Positions 19,899-29,659 of a DNA stretch of 47,137 nt are shown one piece after another. The DNA comes from Marinobacterium sp. (GTDB lineage Bacteria; Pseudomonadota; Gammaproteobacteria; Pseudomonadales; Balneatricaceae). Both the position numbers and the translations under genes were made by a program. Location of the stretch: assembly GCA_003250495.1 (NCBI GenBank), contig QKGH01000388.1, forward strand, positions 1 through 47,137, in the 5' to 3' direction. The notes under the pieces are model-generated. The model made no database searches and had not been told where the DNA came from. It saw nothing but the letters and a program-made list of their open reading frames with translations. The number at the start of each line of letters is the position of its first letter. The first letter of the stretch is position 1.

Positions 19899-20089
19899 TC
19901 CTGATCTGAACGCTCTTGTATAGGGATATTGTTGTTATTTTTACCTGAGGCGTGGATGATACTGCAGTTAAAATGAAAAATCGCCGCTAGAGAAAAATGT
20001 AATTTTTCTACACACGCCATCCCGCGCCATAAGGCAATACCGGCTGATGTTACGCTCCTCGCGGCGCTATTTGGACTCGAACCACAGCA

Positions 20090-20908
20090 ATGAAACGCAC
20101 CGCTTTTTTTATCTCGGACGGTACCGGCATCACCGCCGAAACCCTTGGCAACAGCCTGCTCTCCCAGTTTGAAGGGATCCAGTTCCGCAAGATCACCCTG
20201 CCCTATATCGACACCATCGATAAGGCACGGGAGACGGTCGCACAGATCAATCGTGCCTGCGAGGAGGATGGCGAGGCCGCCATCGTGTTCGACACCATCG
20301 TCGACGATGCCGTCAACGAGGAGTTGTCACGCAATCGCGGTTATAAAATCGACGTATTTTCCACCTTCCTGAAACCACTGGAAAAGGAGCTGCGTACCCA
20401 CTCCTCCTATTCGGTCGGCAAAACCCACTCGATCAGCGAAATGAACCGCTATAAAGACCGCATCGACTCGGTCAATTTCGCCCTCGATAATGACGATGGC
20501 GCGCGCACCCAACAGTATGACCGCGCCGATATCATCCTGGTCGGCGTTTCACGCTGCGGCAAAACGCCGACCTGCCTGTATATGGCGTTGCAGTTCGGCA
20601 TCCGTGCCGCCAACTACCCGTTGACCGACGAGGATCTGGAGTCGACGCAGTTGCCGGCGCCGCTGCAACCCTACCGCAACAAGCTGTACGGCCTGACCAT
20701 CGACCCGTTCCAGCTCGCCGCCATTCGCCACGAGCGCCGCCCCAACAGCCGTTACGCCTCGCTCGATCAGTGCGATTTCGAGGTGCGCACGGTGGAGCGG
20801 ATGTTCAAGCAGCACGACCTGCCGTCGATCAATACCACCAACTTCTCGATCGAGGAGATCTCCACCCGCATCATGGCCCATGCCGGCCTGCTGCGGCGTA
20901 ACAACTGA
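20090..20908 (+). CDS. ppsR: Pyruvate, water dikinase regulatory protein (bifunctional PEP synthase kinase/phosphorylase, DUF299)
   Basis: 272 aa; [23 protein letters not shown]-loop-like [15 protein letters not shown]; divergent from ppsA. Confidence 0.95.
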   Translation: MKRTAFFISDGTGITAETLGNSLLSQFEGIQFRKITLPYIDTIDKARETVAQINRACEEDGEAAIVFDTIVDDAVNEELSRNRGYKIDVFSTFLKPLEKELRTHSSYSVGKTHSISEMNRYKDRIDSVNFALDNDDGARTQQYDRADIILVGVSRCGKTPTCLYMALQFGIRAANYPLTDEDLESTQLPAPLQPYRNKLYGLTIDPFQLAAIRHERRPNSRYASLDQCDFEVRTVERMFKQHDLPSINTTNFSIEEISTRIMAHAGLLRRNN

Positions 20909-21009
20909 TCGATGCGGGCCGCTTTTGCTGCGTTGCACAATTAAGGCTAATCCCGGCCAGGATTCTCTGGCATAATGGACGGTCGCGTTAACAGTTTCAG
21001 GAGAGATCC

Positions 21010-21558
21010 ATGCCATTGCCAGAGCCGACGGAGCGCTCGCTCGCCCATACCCGCAACGTGGTTTGTCGCGGCTACAAGCGTGCGGATGGCCTTTGGGACA
21101 TCGAGGGGCACCTGGTCGATACCAAGACCTACGACATGCAGATGAGCGAGCGCAATAACGGCGTGATTCCCGCCGGTGAGCCGCTGCACAACATGGCGAT
21201 CCGTATCACTGTCGATCTCCAGCTCAATATCCACGATGCCATCGCGGTCATGGACGATACCCCCTTTCGTATCTGTCCGAGCATCGCCGAGCGTTTCAGC
21301 CTGCTGAAGGGGCTGCAGATCGCCCGCGGCTTTACCCGCAAGACCCGCGAGCTGTTCGGCGGTATCAACGGCTGTACCCACCTGCTGGAGCTGCTCGGCC
21401 CGGTCGCTACCACCGCGTTCCAGGCCACGCACCAGGAGCGCCAGTACATCGACGACCTGCCGATGCTGAACAGCTGCCACGCCTTCGCCGAGGATTCCAG
21501 CGTGGTCAAACAGCACTGGCCGCAGTACTACCAACCCCACGACGACAGCGAGCTATAG
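21010..21558 (+). CDS. DUF2889 domain protein
   Basis: 182 aa; RGYKRADGLWDIEGHLVDTKTYD ... FGGINGCTHLLELLGPVATTAFQ pattern. Confidence 0.8.
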   Translation: MPLPEPTERSLAHTRNVVCRGYKRADGLWDIEGHLVDTKTYDMQMSERNNGVIPAGEPLHNMAIRITVDLQLNIHDAIAVMDDTPFRICPSIAERFSLLKGLQIARGFTRKTRELFGGINGCTHLLELLGPVATTAFQATHQERQYIDDLPMLNSCHAFAEDSSVVKQHWPQYYQPHDDSEL

Positions 21559-21604
21559 TAATATCCAGTCCGTGCCATTGATGATGAGGCTAGAGGAGCT
21601 GGGT

Positions 21605-22150
21605 ATGCTGATAGATCCACAACGTTCCGCCCTGCTGTTGATCGACGTGCAGCAGAAACTGGTGCCGGCCATCGCCGAAGCCGAACAGCTGCTGGGTAAC
21701 TGCGAATGGCTGCTCGATGTCGCGCGACAGCTGCAGATCCCGCTGCTGGCCAGCGAGCAGTATCCGCAGGGGCTGGGCCCTACCCTGGAGGCGTTGCGCG
21801 TGCGCCTGCCGGCGGCGGCCATACACAGCAAGCAGGCGTTCTCCTGCTACGCCGACGAGGGCTGCCGTGCGGCGATCGACGCCCTGGGGCGTGACCAGAT
21901 CGTCATCGCCGGCATCGAGTCCCACGTCTGCGTGCTGCAGACGGCACTGGAGCTGCAGCAGGCGGGCCTTCACCCGTTCGTGGTCGAGGATTGCGTCAGC
22001 TCGCGCCAGTTGAGCGACAAGCAAACCGCCCTCGCCCGGTTCCGCCACAACGGCATCCAGGTGGTCACGCGGGAGATGGTCGCGTTCGAATGGATGCGCA
22101 GTTCCGCGCATGAGCAGTTCCGCGAGATCAGCAAACGCTTTCTGCGCTAA
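21605..22150 (+). CDS. Isochorismatase-family cysteine hydrolase
   Basis: LLLIDVQQKLVPAI ... KQAFSCYADEG ... VIAGIESHVCVLQTALELQQAG; start taken at MLIDPQRSA rather than the upstream Met. Confidence 0.88.
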   Translation: MLIDPQRSALLLIDVQQKLVPAIAEAEQLLGNCEWLLDVARQLQIPLLASEQYPQGLGPTLEALRVRLPAAAIHSKQAFSCYADEGCRAAIDALGRDQIVIAGIESHVCVLQTALELQQAGLHPFVVEDCVSSRQLSDKQTALARFRHNGIQVVTREMVAFEWMRSSAHEQFREISKRFLR

Positions 22151-22166
22151 TCCTGCTACAACAGAT

Positions 22167-22201
22167 AAAGAGGGGGCGGCCCAACGGGCCGCCCCCTCTT
22201 T
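22167..22201 (+). terminator. Rho-independent terminator, perfect 16-bp stem, 3-nt loop
   Basis: AAAGAGGGGGCGGCCC-AAC-GGGCCGCCCCCTCTTT, directly after the isochorismatase-family stop codon. Confidence 0.9.
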
Positions 22202-22318
22202 ATTGCTAACCGGACTTTACGCAAGCGGTCGTTTAACGTCGCGGGCTGCGCACGACCGGTTGAACCGGGCGGAGTTCCACAACCGCCCCTGCCACCCGGC
22301 CCCGGCGCGCGCCGGTGT

Positions 22319-23737
22319 TCAGCTCTCGACCTTCTGCGCTACCGCCTCCGGCTGCTTGCCCTCCTCCTGGTCGGCAAACACCAGCTCATCTTCCGGCGCA
22401 TGGCGGCCGAACAGTTTCGGCCGCTCGATCAGGAAGTACAGCACCAGGCCGATGACGACAGCATACACCGTGGATTTCGGATCCGGCATCGCCAGCGTTA
22501 CCGCGACGATCCCGGCCACGCCGCGCTCGGTCGGATTTTTCAGCTGTTCCATCCCCACCATGATGCAGATATAGGCGGTCAGGATCAGCGTCAGCGACAG
22601 TGCGATCGGCAGTACCGGCTTGAACAGCGTCACCAGCGGCAGGATGAACAGCGCGACCAGACCGGTGATCCAGAAGGTACCGCCGCCGCTGTAGATGGAG
22701 TCCATCGCCTTGCGCCCCATCGCGTAGCGCTCGGCCACCGTGGCGTGCGCGGCGGTCCACAGCGGACCGGCCAGACCCGGCCAGGGCGCCAGGAAGGCGT
22801 GCAGCAGGTTGCGCAGCGCCGTCACCAGGTGAACGCGGTCGACACTGGATTCGATCTTCTCATCCGCGCGCAGGTGATCCACCCGTTTGACCAGCGTAAA
22901 GCCGACGATGATGTCACCGAAGGCGATGACATAGGCGATGATCGCGGTCGGAATCGCCAGCAGGAACACATCCCAACCGGGGAAGCCGACGCTGAAGGTC
23001 AGGTACTGCCACATCAGGCCGAAGTCGGGTTGGGTGATCCCCCACTGGACATCCGGCAACGCATATTCGCCGCTGACCCAGCCGATCACCATCGCCAGGA
23101 TCATCCCCGGCACCATGCCGAAGTTGGCGATGCGCTTGGCCAGCGGGCTGGCATTGACCACGTTCTTGAACGACAGCGAGAACAGGATATAGGCGGAGAT
23201 GATCGCGCCCAGCAGCAGCGAGATCGGCGTCGCATCGACGCGGCCGCCGGTTTTCAGCTCGCCCATCAGCGCGGCGATACCGGCACCGATGATGATGCCG
23301 GACTTCAGCGAGTTGGGGATCACATCCACCAGCTTGGAACCGAGGCGGGTGATACCGAGGAACAGGAAGATCAGGGTGACTTCGACCTGCAGCGCGAACA
23401 TCGCCTTGATCGCCTCAGGGCCAGGCTCGAACCCTTTCAGGTAGAGCAGTACCACCGGGATAGCCGGGGTGATCCAGCCGGGAACCAGCGGCACCCCCAG
23501 CAGTGCTGGCAGGATATAGCCGAGACCGGCGACAAAGGTGAATGCCAGGGCCGCCTCGTAAGGCATGCCGAGGTAGGTTTCCAGTAGCGGTATCATCGCC
23601 AGACCGACCACGAACATGATCAGCCCCTGAATCATTTCAGGAAGCTCCCAGCGGTAGTGGATGAATGGCAGACGGATTCTGAACGGGCCGAGCGGCCAGC
23701 ACGGCTGCTCGTCGCCGTGACGACGGGTGATAGGCAT
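22319..23737 (-). CDS. Multi-pass membrane permease resembling the NCS2 (UraA/xanthine-uracil) fold; substrate unknown
   Basis: 472 aa with about 12-14 hydrophobic segments; LKSGIIIGAGIAALMGEL and AFGDIIVGFTLVKRVDHLRADEKIESSVDRVHLVTALRNLLHAF regions. Assignment to a transporter fold is firmer than to a specific family. Confidence 0.65.
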   Translation of the reverse strand: MPITRRHGDEQPCWPLGPFRIRLPFIHYRWELPEMIQGLIMFVVGLAMIPLLETYLGMPYEAALAFTFVAGLGYILPALLGVPLVPGWITPAIPVVLLYLKGFEPGPEAIKAMFALQVEVTLIFLFLGITRLGSKLVDVIPNSLKSGIIIGAGIAALMGELKTGGRVDATPISLLLGAIISAYILFSLSFKNVVNASPLAKRIANFGMVPGMILAMVIGWVSGEYALPDVQWGITQPDFGLMWQYLTFSVGFPGWDVFLLAIPTAIIAYVIAFGDIIVGFTLVKRVDHLRADEKIESSVDRVHLVTALRNLLHAFLAPWPGLAGPLWTAAHATVAERYAMGRKAMDSIYSGGGTFWITGLVALFILPLVTLFKPVLPIALSLTLILTAYICIMVGMEQLKNPTERGVAGIVAVTLAMPDPKSTVYAVVIGLVLYFLIERPKLFGRHAPEDELVFADQEEGKQPEAVAQKVES

Positions 23738-23829
23738 GGTCTAGTTTTCCTTATTGTTATGCTCTAAGCCGAATCCTGAGGATTCAGGGCCTAGTGAACC
23801 CGCTAAATGCGTCGGAATTTTTTCGCAAA

Positions 23830-23845
23830 TCTAACGAAATGTAAC
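23830..23845 (+). promoter_or_regulatory. Copy 1 of motif TCTAACGAAATGTAAC upstream of the permease
   Basis: Exact 16-bp match to copy 2 at 29579-29594; about 93 bp upstream of the permease start; contains TAAC direct repeat with 10-bp period. Confidence 0.6.
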
Positions 23846-24077
23846 GTCGCGTGGCCGATCAAATACGATAATCAAATTATCAATATTAAAAAATGATAAA
23901 AAAGGGCGCACAGCGGTACGCCCAAAGGTTGCCAGGACTGAGAGCGGCCAAGGGCATGACCGGCACTCTCACTGGGGTGCCACGGCAAAACACCGGGAAA
24001 AACCGAAGGTAGGCGCCTGGGCCGGCAATGCCGACCCAGGCCGGAGCGCGCCCGGACGGGGCGCTCCGCCAGCTCGC

Positions 24078-25853
24078 TTAGAACTGATCGTCCGGGAAGC
24101 TGCTGATGCAGTCGTGGTCCTGCTGCAGGGAGCAGCAGTGGGAACCGACACGCGGCAACAGATGTGCAGCGTAGAAGCGTGCGCTGAGGATCTTGGCCTG
24201 CAGCCACTGCGCATCACCCTCGCCGGCATCCAGCATCCGCTGCGCTACCAGCGCGCTACGGGCCAGCATCCAGCCACCGGTCAGATAACCCATCGCCATC
24301 AGCATATCGACGCTGGCGGCCCCCATCACCTGCAGGTTGCCGGCCGCATGCTGCAGTATCCACTCCCGGGCCTGGGTCATGCTCTGCAGAGCATCATCCA
24401 GCGCGGCCGCGATCCCCTCCATGCCAGCGGTGCCGCGGACCTGGGTCAGGGTTTCGTCGATATCGGCCAGCAGTTCCGCCAGCAGTGCGCCGCCGTTCGA
24501 GCTGGTCTTACGGCCGATCAGGTCCAACGCCTGGATACCGGTGGTCCCTTCGTAGATCGGCAGGATGCGCGCATCGCGGAAGAATTGCGCCGCTCCGGTC
24601 TCCTCAACATAACCCATGCCGCCGTGCACCTGGACGCCAAGCGAGGTCAGCTCCTGGGCGAACTCGGTCATCCAGCCCTTGACGATCGGCGTGTAGAGAT
24701 CGACGCGCCCCTGGGCCTGGGCACGCACCGCGGCATCGCTGCTGAGATGAGCCAGATCGTTCTGCACCCCGGTCTCATAGGCCAGGCCGCGCATCGCCTC
24801 GACGCCGGAACGCATGGTCAGCAGCATGCGCCGCACATCCGGATGGCGGATGATCGCCGCCGGCGAACCGTCGGTGTCGCGGCCCTGAATACGCTCGCGG
24901 GAGTACTCCAGTGCCAGCTGGTAGGCGCGCTCGGAGATCGACAACCCCTGCAGCCCCACCGCCTGGCGCGCGTTGTTCATCATCGTGAACATGTAGGCCA
25001 GCCCCTTGTTGGCCTCGCCCACCAGGTAACCGATCGCACCACCGTTGTCGCCGAAGCTCATGACGCAGGTCGGACTGCCGTGGATACCCAGCTTGTGCTC
25101 CAGCGAGACGCAGGCGACATCGTTACGCTCGCCCGGCTCGCCGTTGCCATCGAGGATGAACTTCGGCACCACGAACAGGGAGATCCCCTTGACCCCGGCC
25201 GGCGCGTCCGGCAGACGGGCCAGTACCAGATGCACGATGTTCTCGGTCATCTGATGGTCGCCCCAGGTGATGAAGATCTTCTGCCCGGTGATCAGGTAAT
25301 GATCGCCCTGGGGTACCGCCTTGGCCGCCACGGCCGCCAGGTCGGAGCCCGCATTGGGCTCGGTCAGGTTCATGGTGCCGGTCCATTCACCGCTGATCAC
25401 CTTCGGCAGGTAGGCGGCTTTCAGCTCGTCGCTACCATGCTGGCTGATCGCCTCGACGGCGCCCTGGCTCAGCATCGGACACAGGGCGAACGCCATGTTG
25501 GCGCTGTGCCAGATCTCGTTGACCGCGGTCCCCAGCAGCACCGGCAGCCCCTGGCCGCCGAACTCCTCTTCGGCCACCAGCGAACCCCAGCCGTTTTCGA
25601 TAAAGGCGGCATAGGCATCGCCGAATCCCGGCGTTTCCTGCACACCGTTTTCACCCAGCACCGCCCCCCGATCATCGCCGGCCTTGTTGAGCGGCGACAG
25701 CACTTCATTGGCCAGACGCCCGGCTTCCGCCAGCACGGCGTTGCCCAGTTCGGCGTTGACATCGAGCCCCAGATCGGCGCAGTGGCGATCGAACTCGAGC
25801 ACCTGGTTCAGGACGAACTCCATGTCGCGGTAGGGGTAGCTGTAATCACTCAT
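24078..25853 (-). CDS. Acyl-CoA dehydrogenase
   Basis: About 591 aa; MNLTEPNAGSDLAAV, YLITGQKIFITWGDH, QVHGGMGYVEETGAAQFFRDARILPIYEGTTGIQALDLIGRK. Start at MSDYSYPYRDMEF. Confidence 0.93.
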   Translation of the reverse strand: MSDYSYPYRDMEFVLNQVLEFDRHCADLGLDVNAELGNAVLAEAGRLANEVLSPLNKAGDDRGAVLGENGVQETPGFGDAYAAFIENGWGSLVAEEEFGGQGLPVLLGTAVNEIWHSANMAFALCPMLSQGAVEAISQHGSDELKAAYLPKVISGEWTGTMNLTEPNAGSDLAAVAAKAVPQGDHYLITGQKIFITWGDHQMTENIVHLVLARLPDAPAGVKGISLFVVPKFILDGNGEPGERNDVACVSLEHKLGIHGSPTCVMSFGDNGGAIGYLVGEANKGLAYMFTMMNNARQAVGLQGLSISERAYQLALEYSRERIQGRDTDGSPAAIIRHPDVRRMLLTMRSGVEAMRGLAYETGVQNDLAHLSSDAAVRAQAQGRVDLYTPIVKGWMTEFAQELTSLGVQVHGGMGYVEETGAAQFFRDARILPIYEGTTGIQALDLIGRKTSSNGGALLAELLADIDETLTQVRGTAGMEGIAAALDDALQSMTQAREWILQHAAGNLQVMGAASVDMLMAMGYLTGGWMLARSALVAQRMLDAGEGDAQWLQAKILSARFYAAHLLPRVGSHCCSLQQDHDCISSFPDDQF

Positions 25854-26049
25854 ATTTCTGTCTCCCAGTCGATGCACTCGACACCGACCACCGGGGGCGT
25901 AGCCAAGCGGCACACCCACTGCTGATGATGCGGAACGCCGGCCAGCACCGGCGCTCCTGGACGAAGCCCTAGTCTAATACAGGCTGCATGACATTACGCA
26001 TATGCAGCACGCAGAAATCGGTGGGCGGCACATGCCGCCCGGATAGTCC

Positions 26050-27678
26050 TTATAGCTCGCGCGTACGGTTACGCAGCAGGTATTTCTGGATCTTGCCGGT
26101 AGAGGTTTTCGGCAGATCACCAAACACGATCGTTTTCGGCACCTTGAAGTGCGCCATGTTGGCACGGCAGAACTCGATGATCTCCTCCGCGGTCACCTCG
26201 TCGGACGCGGTGATGAAGGCGCAGGGCGTCTCCCCCCACTTCTCGTCGGGCTTGGCCACCACGGCCGCTTCACGCACCTTCGGATGGCGGTACAGCACAT
26301 CCTCGACTTCGATACTGGAGATGTTCTCGCCGCCGGAGATGATCACATCCTTGGAGCGGTCTTTGATCTCGATGTAACCATCCGGATGCCACACCGCCAG
26401 GTCGCCGGAGTGGAACCAGCCGCCCTCGAACGCTTCGTCGGTGGTGCTCGGGTTCTTCAGGTAGCCGCGCATCACCAGGTTGCCACGCATGAAGATCTCG
26501 CCGATCGTCTCGCCGTCGGCCGGCACCGGCTCCCGGGTCTGCGGATCGGCGACCATCAGCCCCTCCATGACCGGGGCCTTGACCCCCTGGCGCGCCTTCA
26601 GCCGGGCGCGTTCGGTCGGATCGCACTCGTCCCACTCATCCTTCCAGGCGCAGACTACGCTGGGGCCGTAGGTTTCGGTCAGGCCGTAGACATGGGTCAC
26701 CTTGAAGCCCATGCGTTCGATCCCTTCGATCACCGCCGCCGGCGGTGCCGCACCGGCGGTCATCACCTTGACCTGGTGCTCGATCCCCTGCTTCATCTCG
26801 TCCGGTGCGCCATTGAGCATGTTCAGCACGATCGGCGCGCCGCAGAAGTGGTCGACCTTCTCCTCCTTCAACAGGCGGTAGATCTCGTCGACCCGGACAT
26901 GGCGCAGGCAGACGTTGACGCCGGCCACCGCCGCCAGTGCCCAGGGGAAGCACCAGCCGTTGCAGTGGAACATCGGCAGCGTCCACAGGTAGACCGGCTG
27001 TTCGGTCATCGACCAGGAGATGACGTTGCTCAGGGCGTTCAGGTAGGCGCCGCGGTGGTGGTACACCACGCCCTTCGGGTTACCGGTGGTACCGGAGGTG
27101 TAGTTCAGCGTGATCGCCTCCCATTCGTCCTCGACCGGCACCGGTACGAACGCGGGGTCGCCCTGCTCCAGCAGTGCCTCGTAGGTCAGCTCGCCGATCA
27201 GCTCGCCACCCTCGTACTGGAGATCGTCGATGTTGACCACCAGCGGCCGCCGCTGCACCAGTTTCAGCGCGCGGTTGATCACCGTGGAAAACTCGCGGTC
27301 GGTCAGCAGGACCTTGGTTTCCGCGTGCTCGAGGATAAACGCGATCGCTTCCGGATCGAGGCGGGTATTGATGCTGTTGAGTACCGCCCCACTCATCGGC
27401 ACACCGAAATGCGCCTCCATGTGTTCGGGAATATTGGGCGCGATGATCGACACCGTATCGCCCTTGCCGATACCGCGCTGGGCCAGTGCGCTGGCAAGGC
27501 GGCGGCAGCGGCTCCAGGTTTCACCCCAGTTGCGACGGACGCTGCCATGCACGACGGCGAGGCGCTCCGGGTAGACTTGGGCGGCACGTTCGAGAAAACT
27601 GACCGGTGTCAGCGGAACGTAGTTGGCTAGATTGCGATCCAGATGTTGTTCGTAGATTCCATTTGCACTTTGAGTCAT
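26050..27678 (-). CDS. AMP-binding acyl-CoA synthetase
   Basis: 542 aa; AMP-binding signature YTSGTTGNPKGVVYHHRG, YGLTETYGPSVVC, GWFHSGDLAVWHPDGYIEIKDRSKDVIISGGENIS. Confidence 0.93.
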   Translation of the reverse strand: MTQSANGIYEQHLDRNLANYVPLTPVSFLERAAQVYPERLAVVHGSVRRNWGETWSRCRRLASALAQRGIGKGDTVSIIAPNIPEHMEAHFGVPMSGAVLNSINTRLDPEAIAFILEHAETKVLLTDREFSTVINRALKLVQRRPLVVNIDDLQYEGGELIGELTYEALLEQGDPAFVPVPVEDEWEAITLNYTSGTTGNPKGVVYHHRGAYLNALSNVISWSMTEQPVYLWTLPMFHCNGWCFPWALAAVAGVNVCLRHVRVDEIYRLLKEEKVDHFCGAPIVLNMLNGAPDEMKQGIEHQVKVMTAGAAPPAAVIEGIERMGFKVTHVYGLTETYGPSVVCAWKDEWDECDPTERARLKARQGVKAPVMEGLMVADPQTREPVPADGETIGEIFMRGNLVMRGYLKNPSTTDEAFEGGWFHSGDLAVWHPDGYIEIKDRSKDVIISGGENISSIEVEDVLYRHPKVREAAVVAKPDEKWGETPCAFITASDEVTAEEIIEFCRANMAHFKVPKTIVFGDLPKTSTGKIQKYLLRNRTREL

Positions 27679-27778
27679 GAGCCGAAATCCTCTTTTATAA
27701 TAATATCGCCTGGACGCAGGTCTCCCTGCGCGTATCTCCGGTGACCGGCAAGCTTACCTCTGCAGCCACCGGGTTAGA

Positions 27779-28558
27779 TCAGTTACCGCTAAAACACGCT
27801 TTGCGGCGCTCGATGAACGCGCTCATCCCCTCCTTTCGATCATCGCTCGCAAAAGCCAGCCCAAACTGGGAACTCTCCAGTCGGCAGGCATCGGCAAGGC
27901 CCATGTTCTGTCCCTGCTGTACCAGCTGTTTCGCCATTCGCACGGCGACGCCGGCATTTGCCGCGATCAGCCGGGCCGTCTCCATTCCACTATCCTGCAA
28001 CTGCGCGGCCGGTACAACCCGGTTGACCAGCCCGATCCGCAGCGCCTCGTCGGCCTTCACCTGGCGCCCGGTGGTGATCATCTCCAGCGCCATCGCCTTG
28101 CCAACCAGCCGGGTCAGACGCTGGGTGCCGCCGAAACCGGGCGGAATGCCGAGGCTGACCTCGGGCTGACCGAAGCGTGCCTGCTCCGAAGCCAGGATGA
28201 AGTCGCAGGCCATCGCCAGCTCGCAGCCGCCACCCAGCGCATAGCCGTTGACCAGCGCGATGACCGGCATCGGCATCTGCTCCAGCTGCTGCATCAGCAG
28301 CGTCCCCCGCTGCGAGAACTGCTCGCCCTGCAGCGGTGTCAGCTCCCGCATCTCGGCGATATCGGCACCGGCGACAAACGCCTTCTCCCCGGCGCCGGTG
28401 ATCAGCAGCACGCGCAGTGAGGGGTCTGTCGCCAGCTCGGACAACAGGGTGGCGAGTTCGCCCAGCAGCACCGTATTCAAGGCATTGAGCGCTTGGGGGC
28501 GATTCAGTTCAATCAGGCCGATGCCGGGCTCCGGCTGACGGTAGTTCAACGTCTCCAT
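27779..28558 (-). CDS. Enoyl-CoA hydratase
   Basis: 259 aa; AFVAGADIAEM, NGYALGGGCELAMACDFILASEQARFGQPEVSLGIPPGFGGTQRL. Confidence 0.94.
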   Translation of the reverse strand: METLNYRQPEPGIGLIELNRPQALNALNTVLLGELATLLSELATDPSLRVLLITGAGEKAFVAGADIAEMRELTPLQGEQFSQRGTLLMQQLEQMPMPVIALVNGYALGGGCELAMACDFILASEQARFGQPEVSLGIPPGFGGTQRLTRLVGKAMALEMITTGRQVKADEALRIGLVNRVVPAAQLQDSGMETARLIAANAGVAVRMAKQLVQQGQNMGLADACRLESSQFGLAFASDDRKEGMSAFIERRKACFSGN

Positions 28559-28567
28559 GGCGTCCCC

Positions 28568-29416
28568 TCAATACTGGTAGAAGCCGCGGCCGCTCTTGCG
28601 CCCCAGATAACCGGCGTCGACCATCTGGCGCAGCAACGGACAGGGACGGTACTTCTGATCGCCGAAGCCTTCGGCCAGCACCTCCATGATGCTCAGGCAG
28701 GTATCCAGGCCGATCAGGTCGGCCAGCGCCAGCGGTCCGATCGGCTGGTTGGTGCCGAGCAGCATCGCCTGGTCGATCGCTTCGGCCGTGGCGAGACCTT
28801 CAGCATAAACGAAGATCGCTTCGTTAATCATCGGCAGCAGGATCCGGTTGACGACGAAACCGGGCGCATCCTTGACGCTGACCTGGGTTTTACCGATCGC
28901 CTCGCTCAACTCGCAGACCGCCCGGTACACCGCGTCGCTGGTCTGCAGGCCGCGGATCACCTCGACCAACTGCATGACCGGCACCGGATTCATGAAGTGC
29001 ATGCCGATCACCTGCTCGGGGCGCTGGGTCTGGGCCGCCAGGCGGGTGATGGAGATAGAGGAGGTGTTGGTGGCGAAGATCGTGGAGGGTTTGCAGAGTT
29101 TGTCGAGCGTCTGCAGCAGCTGGGTTTTCAGCGTTTCGGACTCGCTGACCGCTTCGACGATCAGATCGCTGTCGGCCAGCGCGGCCATCTCGGTGGTGGT
29201 GGAGATCAACGCCAGCGCGGCATCCATCTGTTCCTGGGTCAGGCGCTCCTTCTCGACCAGGCGGCTCAGCGAGCCGGTGATCGCCTTGCGCGCAGCATCC
29301 AGGGCGTCGGTGCTGATATCGCAGATCTGCACCGGAATCCCGGCAACCGCCGTGACCTGGGCGATCCCTCGTCCCATCTGCCCAGCGCCGATCACTGCAA
29401 CAGCCTTGATAGTCAT
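28568..29416 (-). CDS. 3-hydroxyacyl/3-hydroxybutyryl-CoA dehydrogenase
   Basis: 282 aa; AVIGAGQMGRGIAQVTA, GMHFMNPVPVMQLVEVIRG, APGFVVNRILLPMINEA, DLIGLDTCLSIMEVL. Confidence 0.94.
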   Translation of the reverse strand: MTIKAVAVIGAGQMGRGIAQVTAVAGIPVQICDISTDALDAARKAITGSLSRLVEKERLTQEQMDAALALISTTTEMAALADSDLIVEAVSESETLKTQLLQTLDKLCKPSTIFATNTSSISITRLAAQTQRPEQVIGMHFMNPVPVMQLVEVIRGLQTSDAVYRAVCELSEAIGKTQVSVKDAPGFVVNRILLPMINEAIFVYAEGLATAEAIDQAMLLGTNQPIGPLALADLIGLDTCLSIMEVLAEGFGDQKYRPCPLLRQMVDAGYLGRKSGRGFYQY

Positions 29417-29578
29417 TGTTCACCTCCGAAACCGAACAATGCCGGTCGCGCAGCTGCGATACGGTAAAGACCGTAGTGCGGACTCGGACAGCATTGTTAT
29501 TATTGTCTAGCCCCGCCTGCGGCCGGGCACCGATTCAAACGACGGTAGCCAACGAAGGTTGCGATACTTTTGCGAAAA

Positions 29579-29594
29579 TCTAACGAAATGTAAC
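29579..29594 (+). promoter_or_regulatory. Copy 2 of motif TCTAACGAAATGTAAC between the acyl-CoA operon and the sensor kinase
   Basis: Exact 16-bp match to 23830-23845 with similar TTTT-GC-AAA flank; divergent intergenic region 29417-29659. Confidence 0.6.
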
Positions 29595-29659
29595 AACCGC
29601 AAACCTTCTGCACTCAATTGATTTAAGATGCTGACAATACAATAACAACCCCTCCCGCC

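Noticed and set aside
17457-19904. 815-aa plus-strand ORF opposite ppsA
   Set aside because: Antisense shadow caused by GC-rich codon usage; ppsA is unambiguous.
24114-25925. 603-aa plus-strand ORF opposite the acyl-CoA dehydrogenase
   Set aside because: Shadow ORF without recognisable protein features.
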